Assembly: GCA_028622995.1 (NCBI GenBank)
Contig: JAJQJQ010000013.1
Coordinates: 4,216,001-4,280,000, forward strand
Source of the DNA: Panagrolaimus kolymaensis
Taxonomy: Eukaryota > Nematoda > Chromadorea > Rhabditida > Panagrolaimidae
Direction: 5' to 3'
Length of the DNA: 64,000 nt
A program made the position numbers and the translations under genes. Under the pieces are notes generated by a model. The model saw only the letters and a list, made by a program, of their open reading frames with translations, was not told the DNA's origin and did no database searches. Shown here in pieces: positions 1 to 11,882 of this stretch. Within the stretch, counting starts at the first letter, position 1; every line of letters starts with the position of its first letter.

Positions 1-1610
1 TGATTTCACACGTTTTGTCGTCGACCGGTTGGCATATAACGTTTACATATAAATTTTAGCACATTTTTTTTTGTTTTTATTGCCGATAAGCGAAAAGAAA
101 AACAAATGGTAAAAAAAAATTTGAAAAACAAAAACACATTTCATTTATTTATTTATTTCGCGCTCAACGAACTATTCCTTTCTGTTATTGATTTTTTATT
201 TTTGTTTTTGAATATTTTATTTTTAAAGATATTTTTTTTTTGGCTTGGAATATGTTTTTCAAAATTTAACAATATTTGGGAAGCTTAGTGAATAGAGATT
301 TCCAAATGAATAAAAAATTTCTGATTCGAGAACTAAGGATTCAAAAATCAAGATTAACATTAATTTAAAAACTATATTTGGTAAAGGAATAAAAGTTTTT
401 TGTTAGTTTTTCTTAATGCATCGAATGTAAACGGCATTTAGCATATCTGAATCTGTGGTAAAATTTTCAGATCGATAAACCCATCTTTGAAAATTGATCG
501 GGGACAGATTTTTTAATTTTTGTTCGAGTTAAATCATTGTGATTGTTAATTAGCTTCTGACCAAAGAATCAAAAAACTAATAAAGTTTGACATTACATAT
601 TTGCTTTAAATTTTTGTTTAAAAAAAGTTTCAGGGGCCTTCGCATGTTTTAGAAGAAGTAACATTGCCGGCCGAAGCCCGGCGGTGCTTCTAGTAAAAAA
701 TAAAATTTCAAGCAAAAATAAAAATTATCGCATTTATGATTCATTTTTTAACAAGGAGGAAGGAACCCTTTGTTTTGTTGATTGTTTTTTTTCAAATGGT
801 TTTCTCCTTTTTTTTATATACACTTTTGAAAGAATGGTACTCGTTGTTTGCTTTTGGAACAAACAAAAATCAATAAATTTCTTTCTTATTTTTATTTTGG
901 AATATTTCGTTACTTTTTTTATTTTTTATTTTTCAAAATTAGTTATCAAGAAGCTTTATTTTAAATTCAACAATATGGAACAGATTTTTTTTTTCAAAGC
1001 ATCGGTTTAGTAAAAAAGTTCTACAATTTGTTCTCATTTTTTTCCTTTTATTGTAAACCACAATTTAAGCTTAATAATTCTGAAAGAAAAAAATCTTGTT
1101 TCCAAAGAAAGCAATAATGTATTTATTAATTTACTTCATCCAATAAAATACATATTTTTTAACATTGATTTTTTCTTTCAGACAAGATTCAATTAGTTTT
1201 TTTGAATATCTTTTTACTTGTTTTTCAAAAACCATTGTTCCGATAAAAAATGTTTAAATAATCGCAATTGCTGTAAAAATACATCAAAGAATTGGTTGAC
1301 AACATTTATTTCTTCATTTTAAAACAAAAGATAAATAATGTAGCATTAAGTAAAAAAATTTTATGCTTCACAAATTTTTGCACAATATATTTCTACATAT
1401 GGTAAGAGTATTAATGAAATTTTGAATGTTTTTTATCATAAAAATTAATGAATAAAATAAGAAATCGTGATTTGTTACTCATTTTTGACGACATTAGAAT
1501 AAAAATTATTTTCGGTAGAATAAATTCTTTATGAATAACAAATTTTTTTAATATAAAATAACAAAAAAGAAGATAGATTATTAATTATAATTTCTGTTTG
1601 AGTTAAAATT
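1..1610. other. AT-rich intergenic region
   Basis: No convincing gene is seen. The open frames here are lysine/asparagine/phenylalanine-rich and typical of A/T runs. A short GC-rich island near 636-690 contains an imperfect hairpin (described separately). The last ~100 bases are the upstream region of the first chemoreceptor. Confidence 0.7.
664..680 (+). other. GC-rich hairpin with GAA loop, isolated
   Basis: GCCGGCC-GAA-GCCCGGC folds into a 7-position stem with one C/C mismatch closed by a C(GAA)G loop. It lies in otherwise AT-rich DNA. It resembles the hairpins that end the repeat units at 39-52 kb, so it may be the remnant of a related element. No unit boundaries are visible around it. 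Confidence 0.4.
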
Positions 1611-2943
1611 ATGACTTTATTATTGCAACTTCTTCGATATAATGACATCGCTGCCACTTCGATAGCTATATTCGGCAATCTTCTTTTATTATTTCTTATA
1701 TTATCTGTGAAAAAAGTGGCTATCAAGGGTATTAGCATAACTTTACTACCAAATTGCATTATGGATTTGATTGTCGCATTTTTAACTTTGTTAACACAAC
1801 CTGTAAGCCTTATTTTTATTTGGAGAACTAACGTCGCCCTTTTTAAAAGAAACAAAAAATTAAAAGCTATTTTCCTTTGAATTAAGGCAGTTTTTTTGTT
1901 AATTAAAAGTTTGAAATAATATTTTACAAAAATTAAAATTTTTTGATCAAGCATTTGGCCATTAAAAATTCATTTTCAGCAAATTCTCATTGTTGCGAAA
2001 CGTATTCATGTTGTAATTGGAAGCCCTTTATATAAATTTGGTTTCAAAGCTGGTAGCGTTCTAATGTGGTTTTATGGAGCATTTATGATGACGTCATTAA
2101 ACGCAGTGTGTGTACCATTTTGCATACGATATTTAATTATTTGCAGGTATCGTTTATTTCGATCGCCATTTATATTATTATAGAGTCTTTTAGAAACATT
2201 GAAGTCAAGGCTAGACTAGTGATAATTCTTTATATGTATTTAGTATTTTTATGGACAATTTTATTTATTTTAATGATTTTGTGTTATCCTATGAGCGACT
2301 ATCATAGCAATGATTTAATGAATAATTTTTGGTTGGATGAATTCCCGGAAGGTCCAACATTTGTATCTGTTGGAATTGTATGTTAAAAATTTTTTTTGAG
2401 GGATGTTTTTATTTAATAGTTAAATAATTTTTTAGACAGATCCACATTTTTTTGCTTTGGCTTCATTCGTATCTATAGCATTATGCTTTAGCTACAGTTT
2501 GGTGGTATATTTTAGCATAAAAATGATTAAAAAAATGCGACTGCATTCATTGACAAATATAAAAACAAAAAATTTAAGCAAACAGCTTAATAAAGCTTTA
2601 ACCATTCAAGTAAATTCTTTTTCTCACCACAAACCCGATAATTTTTTTATCAATAATTTAGGCGGTTGGTCCTTTGGTTATTTGTGTTCCATTTTTATGT
2701 TTAATTTTTGCATGCATTTTCAATGTTGATGAACCATGGATTACTTTGTCTTTATCATTCTTTCTTGGTTGGATTTCGGTTGTTCATCCAATTGCTGCCA
2801 TAACCATTATTGGACCATATCGACAAAGAATAAAACAAGTTTTCGGATTCAAAGAAAAAACTCAAACTCAAGTTAGTGTCATTCCAACAACAACTAAAGT
2901 ATCTACAAAGAATGATTCAAAAACAAGCGCTATACCAAATTAA
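1611..2943 (+). CDS. Serpentine 7TM chemoreceptor 1 (Srd/Str-superfamily-like)
   Basis: Putative G-protein-coupled chemoreceptor of sensory neurons. There are five exons: 1611-1802, 1980-2146, 2194-2377, 2436-2609 and 2662-2943, with phases 0/2/0/0, giving about 332 aa. The first four exon lengths (192, 167, 184, 174 nt) are identical in most paralogues of this window. TM1 carries a GN motif (IAIFGNLLLLFL). Exon 3 carries the family motif NNFWLDEFPEGP. The last helix is followed by HPIAAITIIGPYRQRIKQ, a PYR-type motif at the start of the cytoplasmic tail. All introns are short GT-AG. The start ATG is the one shared by all paralogues (MTLLL). The gene appears intact. The assignment to Srd or Str rather than another nematode chemoreceptor family is by eye. 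Confidence 0.85.
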
Positions 2944-3741
2944 TCGTTTCTAAATGAGAATTAAAAATTTGCATATCAATAAAATTCTGATACCTCTTTT
3001 TGAAATAAATTTTAATTTATCAAAAAAAGTTTAGAATATCAAACAAAAATAAAAAGAGTACTTATTTTAGAATGTTCTAAATTATATCTCTCCAATAAAA
3101 ATATCCAATTGTCTACCAAGCTTTTGTTTCTAAAGATTAACTGGTGAAAGAAAGAGGAAATATACTAACAAAATAAAACTCACAAAAGTTATTCATTTTC
3201 GGCAAAAAATAAAAAGAATGATACATTTCTTGGAACTTTTTCAGTTTATCACCCACTTTCTTCTTTTTTATATTATAAAATTTGATAATTGCAGCCATTA
3301 TTGTTTTTAATTCAATTTTTTTAGTGAAAAATAAATTTCTTTATTTCGTATTTCAGTATTTTATAGTTCGAATTCTTTTTTGTATTCCGTGTACGTATGC
3401 ATACGATAAACGGCATATGTGTCTCCAAGATTCATTATTAATGAACTTTAATTAAAGGAAATATGAACAATACTAATAATAAGACATTGAATGCGAAAGA
3501 CATTTAACTAATCTCTCTTTTATAACATTTAAAGAAAGAAGTTGTTTTTCGCTAAAATAACCAACCACCAGCCCCCGTATTATTTATGCACACTTTTTTT
3601 TCTTCTGAAATTTGTTATTTCTTATTTTAAAAAAATTACATACAGCAAAAAAATTTTAACTTTTTTAAATTTTTATAATAACAAAAGTTTGATTTTTTTT
3701 TATTACGATACTTTCGAATTTTAGAAGTGGACGTTAAAGTT
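2944..3741. other. Intergenic, duplicated receptor upstream block
   Basis: No gene is seen. Positions about 3393-3500 hold a block (GCATAC.ATAAACGGCATAT, TTCATTATTAATGAACTTTAATTAAA) that recurs upstream of other receptor copies near 6535-6600, 8800-9305 and 11752-11810. This shows that the tandem duplication carried its 5' flank. Confidence 0.55.
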
Positions 3742-4976
3742 ATGACTTTATTATTGCAACTTCGTCAATATAATGATATCGCTGCATCTTCGATTGCGAT
3801 AATGGGAAATTTACTTTTATTATTCCTTGTAATAACCGAAAAAAAGGTTACACTAAAAAATATTAGCATCACTTTGGTTCCAAATTCTTTGATTGATTTA
3901 ACGAATGCGTTTTTGACATTGTTAACGCAACCGGTAAGTTCTTTTCTCAAGTACACACCTTGGTATTACCATTTAAGATATTTTCTTTTTTTAGCAAATC
4001 CTTGTAATTGACGCAAATGTGTATATTGTTATCGGAAGTCCTATTTATAAACTTGGTTTTACTTTTGGAGCTATTTTAATATGGATTTATGCCGCATTTT
4101 TAATTACAGCTCTTAATGCAATTTGTATACCTTTTTGTATACGATATTTAATTATTTGCAGGTATGTCTGATAGTTTTTGAAACTTATTATTAATTCTAA
4201 TTTTTTTTTCTCAGGAATATTAATGTAAAAGTTAAGCAAGTTATTTTCCTTTATTGTTGTTTGCTTTTAATTTTTATAGTAAATTTTGTATTGCTTATAA
4301 GATGTTATCCTTTGAAAGATTATGACAACAGCGCTTTATTAAATGATTTTGGGCTTGACGAATTTCCTAAAGGGCCTATATTTGTTTCTATTGAAATTGT
4401 AAGTTGAAAGTAACCAACTCAAGGTGCTAATATAATTTAAGTTTTAGGTGAATCAAAATCTTTTGATTCTTTGTTCTACGATATGCATATGCATGTCGTT
4501 TAGTTATTCTTTAGTTGTATATTTTAGTTTTAAAATGGTTAAAAAATTACAAACCCATGTTTTAAATCATTCAAACACAAGAGCTTTGAGCAAACAATTA
4601 AATAAAGCTTTGACAACTCAAGTAAGGCTTTTAATACAGTAAAATTGCATTTTTCTTTAACCCTAATTTTCAGGCGATATGCCCTCTAATGATTGGAAAT
4701 ATTCCATTTATTTGTATAGTTCTTGCCTGTATTTTTAATATTGATGATCAAAGAATTACTTTAAGTTTATCATTTTTTCTTGCATGGATTTCGGTTGTTC
4801 ATCCTATAGCTGCCATTTTTATAATTACTCCATATCGCCAGAGAGTAAAAGCATTTCTCGGATTTAAAGAAAAAACTCAGCCACAAGCTAGTGGCATCCC
4901 AACAACTAAAATATTTACAAAAAATGAATCAAAGGCAAGCGCAATACCTGAAATTTCATTTCTGAACGAGAATTAA
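3742..4976 (+). CDS. Serpentine 7TM chemoreceptor 2
   Basis: Paralogue of the receptor at 1611. Exons are 3742-3933, 3995-4161, 4215-4398, 4448-4621 and 4674-4976, with the same lengths and phases for exons 1-4, giving about 339 aa. TM1 has IAIMGNLLLLFLVI. Exon 3 reads NDFGLDEFPKGP, so the usual Trp of the FWLDEFP motif is Gly in this copy. The C-terminal side ends HPIAAIFIITPYRQRVKAF, followed by a Lys/Thr/Ser-rich tail. The ATG at 3742 is preferred because it matches the shared MTLLL start; the frame runs a few codons further upstream without an ATG. All donors and acceptors look canonical. The gene is probably functional. Its closest relative in the window by reading is the copy at 6835. 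Confidence 0.85.
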
Positions 4977-6834
4977 TCATGCAAACATACAACTTTCATT
5001 ATAAAATCTCCATCTTCATTTATATGTTTTTTTAAATATTATTATTTCGGTTGCTTATGGGTGTTAATTCTTTTTAACCTTTTTTCCCTTGTGTTTTATT
5101 TCATCGAAAAGGAAAAAAAAGAATGGAAAATTGAGTGGAGACGCATCTAAAAATTTTTTAAATCTCTAGTAAATGGCCATTTATAAAGTTTATATAACTC
5201 GAAATAATGTTCTTTAATAAGATATAATCAAGTATAAAGAAAACAAAAAAGATTAAGAAACTTAATTACTTAAAAATGTGATTTTTTGCTCTGACATAAC
5301 TGCATTTTTTTTAAAAGAACTAATTAATATCACTCTAAAGCCTTATTAGGTTTTTTTAAAATAATTAACTCAAGAAAAAAAGATGAGAGTAGTTATTTTA
5401 TGATTAAACACCACGAACAAGAAATACATACTTACTCCTAAAACTACAAAAAATTAATGACCATAATAAATTCTTACCCCTGAAGACATTTTACGAAATA
5501 GTTAATTATTTTTGAGAAATAATTAAACAAAAAAAGCTATGTATATACATATATGATAATTATTAAGTAACAGAAAAAAGTTATTTCTTAAAGTTTGCTT
5601 TGTCTTAAAAAAGTTATGACACTTTTAATTAAACTTCTTCAATATAATGATACTATCGCAACTTCGATCGCTATATTCCGCAAGCTATCTCTATGATAAA
5701 CGACCATAAAAGCAATAATGTTCTAATCAGATCTTTTCTTAATGTTCTTTAAATTTATTAAAATAAAATTGCCATTTCATATAATACATACTCAAAATGA
5801 TTCAAAAATAAAAATTTTGTATTTAATAAAAAAATAACTTCAGATATCTACCAAATTTTTGTGGTTTAAAAAATTAACGTTTGAAAAAAAGAAAAAGAAA
5901 AAGTTACACACTAAAAAATTGCGCTTTCGAATGGAATGTCATTCACTCTCAACAAAAAAAAGGAAAACAATAGTTCATTTCATTTTTCTTTTCCGACAAA
6001 AATGGATGTTATCGGTGGTAATTTTCTTTTTCATTTTTAGTTGTTTGAATGATAGCAATTTTGAAAAAAATCGATTGTATTTTTTTTTTGAATATTTAAC
6101 AATATTTTTTTTTCGTTTTCATTCAATGAAAAAATGAATTTCAAAAACTAATAAAGGTTCGAATAATTTTGAATACCTATAGATCATTTTTTTATTATTA
6201 ATAATAGTTTAAATTGACAACTGGAAAACCTTGGAGGTTTTTTGAAAATATGAGATTTTTAAAAAGCATATATGATTCTACATGTGTGCAAAACGAATAA
6301 AGGGTAAAAAGCAAGGTTGGCGCAGATTAGGATAAAAAACTTTGATATTTTTGTTCAAACACATATGCATCTTGTTGCATATTTTTTGGTATAAATTTTA
6401 AATATTAATTACACTAAAAAAGATTTGTTTACACACAATTCGTTGTCTTACACAATTACATAATTTTAAAGTTTCATAATCTTCCATATTTATATGTACA
6501 TTTTATGCTTTACATATTTTTTTACTCCATATGTTTATTCGATTAACGATATATGAGCTCACAAAACTCATTATTAATGTGTTTTAATTAAAAAAAATAC
6601 ATAAACAGTAATTAGATAGAGAACACGAGACCTGTTAATCATCAGCATTTAACTATAGCATCATCATCAAGAAATGACTTCCGCTAAAATAATTGTTAAA
6701 AAATTATTTTTTCTTTGAAATTTGTTAAGTTTTATGAAAAAATTCATATAAAATAAAATATTTTCTTCCTCTCTTTTAATAACAAAAGGGTGAATAGCTT
6801 TACATACTTTTTAATTTGGAGTGACTTTAAAGTT
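4977..6834. other. Intergenic with receptor relic and duplicated flanks
   Basis: No intact gene is seen. The stretch 5160-5600 resembles the upstream regions of the receptors at 13476 and (inverted) 23344, with shared AAGTATAAAG, TGACATAA and CTCTAAAG...TTATTA segments in the same order. It therefore represents the flank of a second receptor subfamily, of which only the exon-1 relic at 5616 remains. The upstream block of the first subfamily is at 6535-6600. Confidence 0.5.
5616..5698 (+). pseudogene. Chemoreceptor exon-1 relic
   Basis: An ATG is followed by a frame similar to the receptors (MTLLIKLLQYNDTIATSIAI), which ends at a stop after about 27 codons. GN of TM1 is lost and no further exons follow. 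This is the remaining 5' end of a deleted tandem copy. Confidence 0.75.
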
Positions 6835-8074
6835 ATGACGTTATTATTAAAGCTTCTTCAATATAATGATATCGCTGCAACTTCGATTGCGATAATGGGA
6901 AATTTACTTTTATTATTCCTTGTAATAACAGAAAAAAAGGTTACACTAAAAAATATTAGCGTCACTTTGGTTCCAAATTCTTTGATTGATTTGACGACTG
7001 CTTTTTTAACACTGCTAACGCAGCCGGTAAGTGAATTACTCAAATACCTAAATATCACAAGGTATGTTATTACTTTTTTTAGCAAGTACTTGTAATTAAT
7101 GGTATTGGCCATTTTCTTATTGGTGGCCCTATTTATAAACTAGGTTATAATTTTGGGATTATTTTAATATGGATTTATACTGCATCTATGATGACTTCAT
7201 TAAACGCAGTGTGTATACCATTTTGTATTCGATATTTAATTATTTGCAGGTATTTATTAGGACATAAAATTTGATCTAAATTTCATCTAAAAATTTTTTT
7301 TTTCAGGAATATTGAGATTAAAGCTAAACAAGTTATTTTTCTTTATTTTTGCTTGCTTTTACTTTTTATAATTATTTTGTTCTTGGTTATAAGATGCTAT
7401 CCTCTGAAGCATTACGATAATAGTTTTTTGAAGACTGATTTTTGGCTAGATGAATTTCCTGAAGGGCCTGTATTTGTTTCTGTGGGAATCGTAAGTTAAA
7501 AATTACTCTGCTGAGAAAAAAGCAAATATCAATACATAAATTTTAGGCGAGTCAAGATTTTTTGATTCTTTGCTCTACCATATGCATAAGCATGTCATTT
7601 ACGTATGGATTAGTTATTTATTTTTGTTTTAAAATGGTTAAAAAATTGCAAACCCATGCTTTAAATCATTCAAATACAAAAGTCTTGAGTAAACAAGTAA
7701 ATAAAGCTTTAACTATTCAAGTAAGATTTTAAATAAAACAACGTAATCTTTAATATTCATGTCAAACATTTTAGGCTATATGCCCTTTGATTATTGGAAA
7801 TATTCCATTTATTTGTATAGTTCTTGCCTGTATTTTTAATATTGATGATCAAAGAATAACTTTATGTTTTTCATTTTTTCTTGGATGGATTTCTGTTGTT
7901 CATCCAATTGCTGCTATAACTATAATTGGGCCATATCGACAAAGAATAAAACAAGTTTTCGGATTTAAAGAAAAAATAAATTCGCAAATTAGTGTCATAC
8001 CAGGAACTAGAATATCTACAAAAAATGATTCAAAAAACAACTTTATCATTTCAAAACGTTCATTAATAAATTAA
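6835..8074 (+). CDS. Serpentine 7TM chemoreceptor 3
   Basis: Paralogue of receptors 1 and 2. Exons are 6835-7026, 7083-7249, 7307-7490, 7547-7720 and 7775-8074 (192/167/184/174/300 nt), giving about 338 aa. TM1 is nearly identical to receptor 2 (IAIMGNLLLLFLVITEKK). Exon 3 has DFWLDEFPEGP. The end of TM7 reads HPIAAITIIGPYRQRIKQ as in receptor 1, so this copy shares segments with both neighbours, which may reflect gene conversion within the array. All splice sites are GT-AG. The frame is open about 15 codons upstream of the chosen ATG, but the paralogues support MTLLL as the start. Confidence 0.85.
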
Positions 8075-8826
8075 CTAAACATTGCTATTCTGATAACTTT
8101 TAATAAAATTAAATTTATATGTAAAAAATAAAAAGGAAGAAAATTATGTACGTATTTTTAAATGTTCTTTGTTTTTCCAAAGTTCGACAAGAAAGAAATC
8201 AGACGTCTACCAAGTTTTTATTTCTAAAAATTATTGTCTTTTAAAAGAAAGAAAAAGATTGTTAAAAATTGACAAAAATTAGCGCTCTTGAAAGTGACTC
8301 ATTTTAGACAAAAATAAAACAATGATTTATTTCTTTATTTTTTCAGTCAAAAGGAAAAGAAAATGTTATCGGTCATTAATTTTTTTTCTGTCGAATCAGT
8401 AGCAGCGCTTGTAAAAAATATAAAAAATATAATTTTTTTAAATATTTTATTACTATTTTTTATTTTTTAGTAAAAATGAACTCCTGTAAGGGATAAAGGA
8501 AGAATAATATTGATTAGTCATAAATCAATTTTTCTTTAAAAAAAATTAAAAATATTTTATATGTGCAAAATGAATAAATAAATAAAGAAAGAAGAAATAA
8601 GCTTCACACAAATTATGACAAAGAAACCTGTTATTGCTCCAACGCATATGCATCACGTTGCCTATTTTTAAAATAGGAATTTTTAGTATTAATTACACTA
8701 AAAAATAATTTTTTCTCAAAGTATGCTTCTTATATGACTAGACCATTCAGAAAAATAAATTTCATTATTTCGCCTTTAAATTTTTTATGATGCACGTATT
8801 TTTGTTGGACTAAATGTGCTCACGAC

Positions 8827-9264
8827 TAGTGTTAAATTACCGACCGACCGACAAAAAAGTCGGTAAATTCTAAAAATTGTCGGTATGGAAATTCCTCCCG
8901 GTCGGTAAAGTCGGTAAAAAGTCGGTATAAAAATATGGTCGGTCGGTAAATCGGTCGGTAATAAGTCGATATAAAATTTTTTTTCGAATCAGAAAATCAA
9001 CAAAACTTTCAGTTCTTAGTCAAAAATACATTTTCTTAATATTAAAGTGATGAATAACATCAAAAAAATTAGTATTTCTATTTACTTTTTAAGAAAAACA
9101 AATCCTGATAAGAACTTTAGAAAAAAATGTCGGTATAAAATTTTGTCGGTCGGTAAAGTCGGTAAAATGTCGGTATAAAAAAACGGTCGGTCGGTAAATC
9201 GGTCGGTAAAAAGTCGGTCGGTAAGTCGGTAATTACCGACTTTTCGGTCGGTAATTTAACACTA
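8827..9264 (+). mobile_element. hAT-like MITE built of GTCGGTA repeats
   Basis: The element begins TAGTGTTAAATTACCGACCG and ends with its inverted complement, giving terminal inverted repeats of at least 20 bp. It is flanked by an 8-bp direct repeat CTCACGAC (8819-8826 and 9265-9272), the target-site duplication length of hAT transposons. The interior consists of short direct and inverted copies of GTCGGTA/TACCGAC flanking an AT-rich core at about 8960-9125. No coding capacity is seen. It interrupts the conserved upstream block of a chemoreceptor copy. Confidence 0.9.
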
Positions 9265-9524
9265 CTCACGACGCTCATAATTAATGCACTTTAATTAAAA
9301 AAGGAGATAAGAGAACATAAAATAGAACATAATAGATCAGTTACTCATCTATAATATCATCATAAATAAATAATATTCGCTATAATTACTTAATTATAAG
9401 CAAAATACCCTTTAAGAAAACAGTTAATTGTCTGAAAAAAAAACCTTATAACATAAAGCTTTGTTAATAAAAAAACAAATAAATTAGAAATTTTCTTTTA
9501 TTATTTTATCAAATTATTAAAGTC

Positions 9525-9551
9525 ATGACGCTATTATTAAAACTTCTTTTA
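9525..9551 (+). pseudogene. Minimal chemoreceptor exon-1 relic
   Basis: The nine-codon frame MTLLLKLLL matches the first codons of the receptors and is preceded by the same AAAGT(T/C)ATG context, then similarity ends. It marks a deleted tandem copy whose upstream block carries the MITE. Confidence 0.6.
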
Positions 9552-10236
9552 TTTTTTGTTTTTGTTTCTTGACTTTTGAAAGAAAAAAAAATCGTTACAA
9601 ATTCAAAAAATATCGCTCTTAAAAGTGACTCATTTTCAACAAAAAAAATATTTATTTCATTATTTTTTCTATCAAAAAAAGAATGTCATCGGTCATTAGT
9701 TTTATATTTATTTTTTGTTTCAAAGCGGTAGAAGCGCTAGAGAAAAAATTCACTTAAAAAAGATCTCCATTATTTTATGTGGGCGAAAAATGAATAAATG
9801 AAAATACATACATTAGCTTGGTACAAATTATGTCAACGTAACATTAATAGACTTTTTCACGTTTATAAAATCCACAAGTAAATAACATTGATATGAGGGC
9901 ACACACATGCAATTAGTAATGCTGTTGGTAAATGCGTATGTACAAAATTTTTAAAGATAGAATGCTGTAAACAAAAAATAAACTTAGTGCAACCAAACTC
10001 GACCGCGATAGTAAATAGCGAAAGATCGATAGAAGATAACAAACGAGTCCAATAAGTTTAGATGTCAACAATAAACGTAAACAAATATTCAAACAATATA
10101 TTGCATATATTTGTCACAAATAAAGAACAAACAATACAGAAGAAAGCAAACACAATACATATATATAAATCCTATTACATAAAGATAAAACCAAAGCACA
10201 TCATCATAATTAATATTAAAGGATTTCATTTTCTTT

Positions 10237-11014
10237 TTAAGCATTCAATTCATAAAGTTTGAAATGATAAAGACCAGCAAAGATTGTCCAACCAACAAAT
10301 GGAATAGAGCATAAGAAGGCAGTGTTGTCGATTAGAGAAAAAGCCAATGCAAAGGCAACAGCAGTACCAGCGATACCAATCTTGGTGTAAGCAACCTATA
10401 AAGGTTATCATTAAATCATGAAAGATACTAAAAAGTTATTGCGACATACCATTTGATAATCTTTACGGATTATAAAACGACGAGAAATAATTAAAAGAGC
10501 CATACATGTACCATATAAAGTTAAAGCCACTTTACAATTGGTAGTCATCATGCCTAAAACAAAAATAAAGTAATGTAATGTTAAAGCAATATAAAAGCTT
10601 ACCAGCACTGTTCTTGAAGATACGATAGCTTGCATAACCAAGAGGTGTAAGAGATACAAATGCATTAGCAGCATAAAGGCCGGTTAGACAACGAGCAGCA
10701 ACGCGTGGACAAGAAGGGCATTTGCACCCATGACCCCATCCAGGTCTCTTTGATTGCTATAAAATGATAATAAAAGCCATAAATAAACATAATAAATGTA
10801 AACTCACTCTGTAGTATTTAGCTAAAGCTCCATTTTCTTGTGCAGAGCGGCTAATTGATGTACCAATACCAATGGGAATCTAAAAAGTTATAACATCATT
10901 AATAGAAATAGTAAATTATGAAAATAAACTTACAATTGACGAAATAACGATTTTACCCCATTCTCGATTAGTCCAATCATATAGAATATCAGATGCGATT
11001 AAGAATGCTTCCAT
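10237..11014 (-). CDS. Small multi-pass membrane protein, unrecognised
   Basis: Five exons on the minus strand (11014-10934, 10879-10808, 10756-10603, 10553-10450, 10395-10237) join in phase to give about 189 aa. The start MEAFLIASDILYDW lies 28 bases after a T-rich AG acceptor, consistent with a spliced or trans-spliced leader. Near residues 58-67 is a Cys/His-rich loop (GWGHGCKCPSCPR). It is followed by three to four hydrophobic segments with polar Arg/Lys between them (ISRRFIIRKDYQ) and a C-terminus ending YHFKLYELNA. The composition is far less A/T-biased than the noise frames around it, which supports a real gene. The CxCxxC cluster could bind metal or form a disulphide; this is inference. 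It is not related to the receptors that flank it. Confidence 0.7.
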
Positions 11015-11882
11015 GTTGAGAATAAGTAAGTAACAATGAGCTAAAAAAATAAACAACATATCGTTAGCAAATGGTTTAAAGGTTAAAAGCACGAGAGAAA
11101 AAGTACAAAATTCACGTTTGATTAATTCCAAGGTAATAATATAAATTAGTTATAACAACCCGTCGTACACTTTAGTTTTAAAAAAAGTTAAGTTAATCTT
11201 TGATCAATAAAATAACACGAACACGAAAAATGAAAGCAAAAAAACATGAAAATGATTTTGAAAGACAGAAAAAGTTTTTGCAACTTGCATGTAAACAACA
11301 TTGGCTAACTGTGTTTCAATGGAGTTTTTAGGAACGAGCTATTTCACTATAGTAAATGCTTTACAAAATACATGCAAAATATATCAAAGCTTTTATTTTT
11401 TCATTCACATTTTTAATTGTATACACAACAACTGTGAGATCCACCTTCGGTGATCGCGCATAACTGTTTTTTACACAACTATAAACGCTTTTCGAAAACT
11501 AAAAGGAAAAATTTCATCGACAAAAATAGTGTTAGGCAATTTTTTGTTTGGGAATGTTGATAAAGGAATAATATTTTATGGTTTATTGATAGAGATTAGT
11601 AGAAGAAATAGATGAGAATTTCTTGAGATAAAAGTATGACTGAAACTAAAAGTGAGTTGAACTCAGAGAAATAAACATAAATTTCATAATCTTTCAATAT
11701 TTATTCATTCATTTTATGCTTGATTTATTTTTTGTATTACATGTTTACATATATGATAAGCGGTATATTAGCTCGCAAAACTCATCATTAATGTAATTTA
11801 TAAATAAAAGAAACATGAACAAAAGTAAAAACGTCATTTTCAAGTATGACAATAGAATACAATAAAACAAAAAATTGTGACA
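11015..11882. other. Intergenic
   Basis: Upstream region of the membrane protein. The open frame continues a little above its ATG without another ATG. A copy of the receptor upstream block lies at about 11752-11810 with no receptor after it. Confidence 0.5.

Larger units (their letters stand above)
8075..10236. other. Intergenic with MITE and receptor relic
   Basis: No intact gene is seen. The stretch contains a 438-bp MITE (8827-9264) inserted inside the duplicated receptor upstream block, and a minimal receptor relic at 9525. The 66-codon frame at 10062 is Ile/Lys/Asn-rich and is not supported. Confidence 0.6.

Noticed and set aside
684..1010. 108-codon open frame
   Set aside because: No ATG at its start, and the composition is Phe/Lys/Ile-rich as expected of A/T tracts.
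1529..1954. 141-codon minus frame over the first receptor exon
   Set aside because: Antisense shadow of the receptor exon; similar shadows occur at 3765-3956 and 6858-7112.
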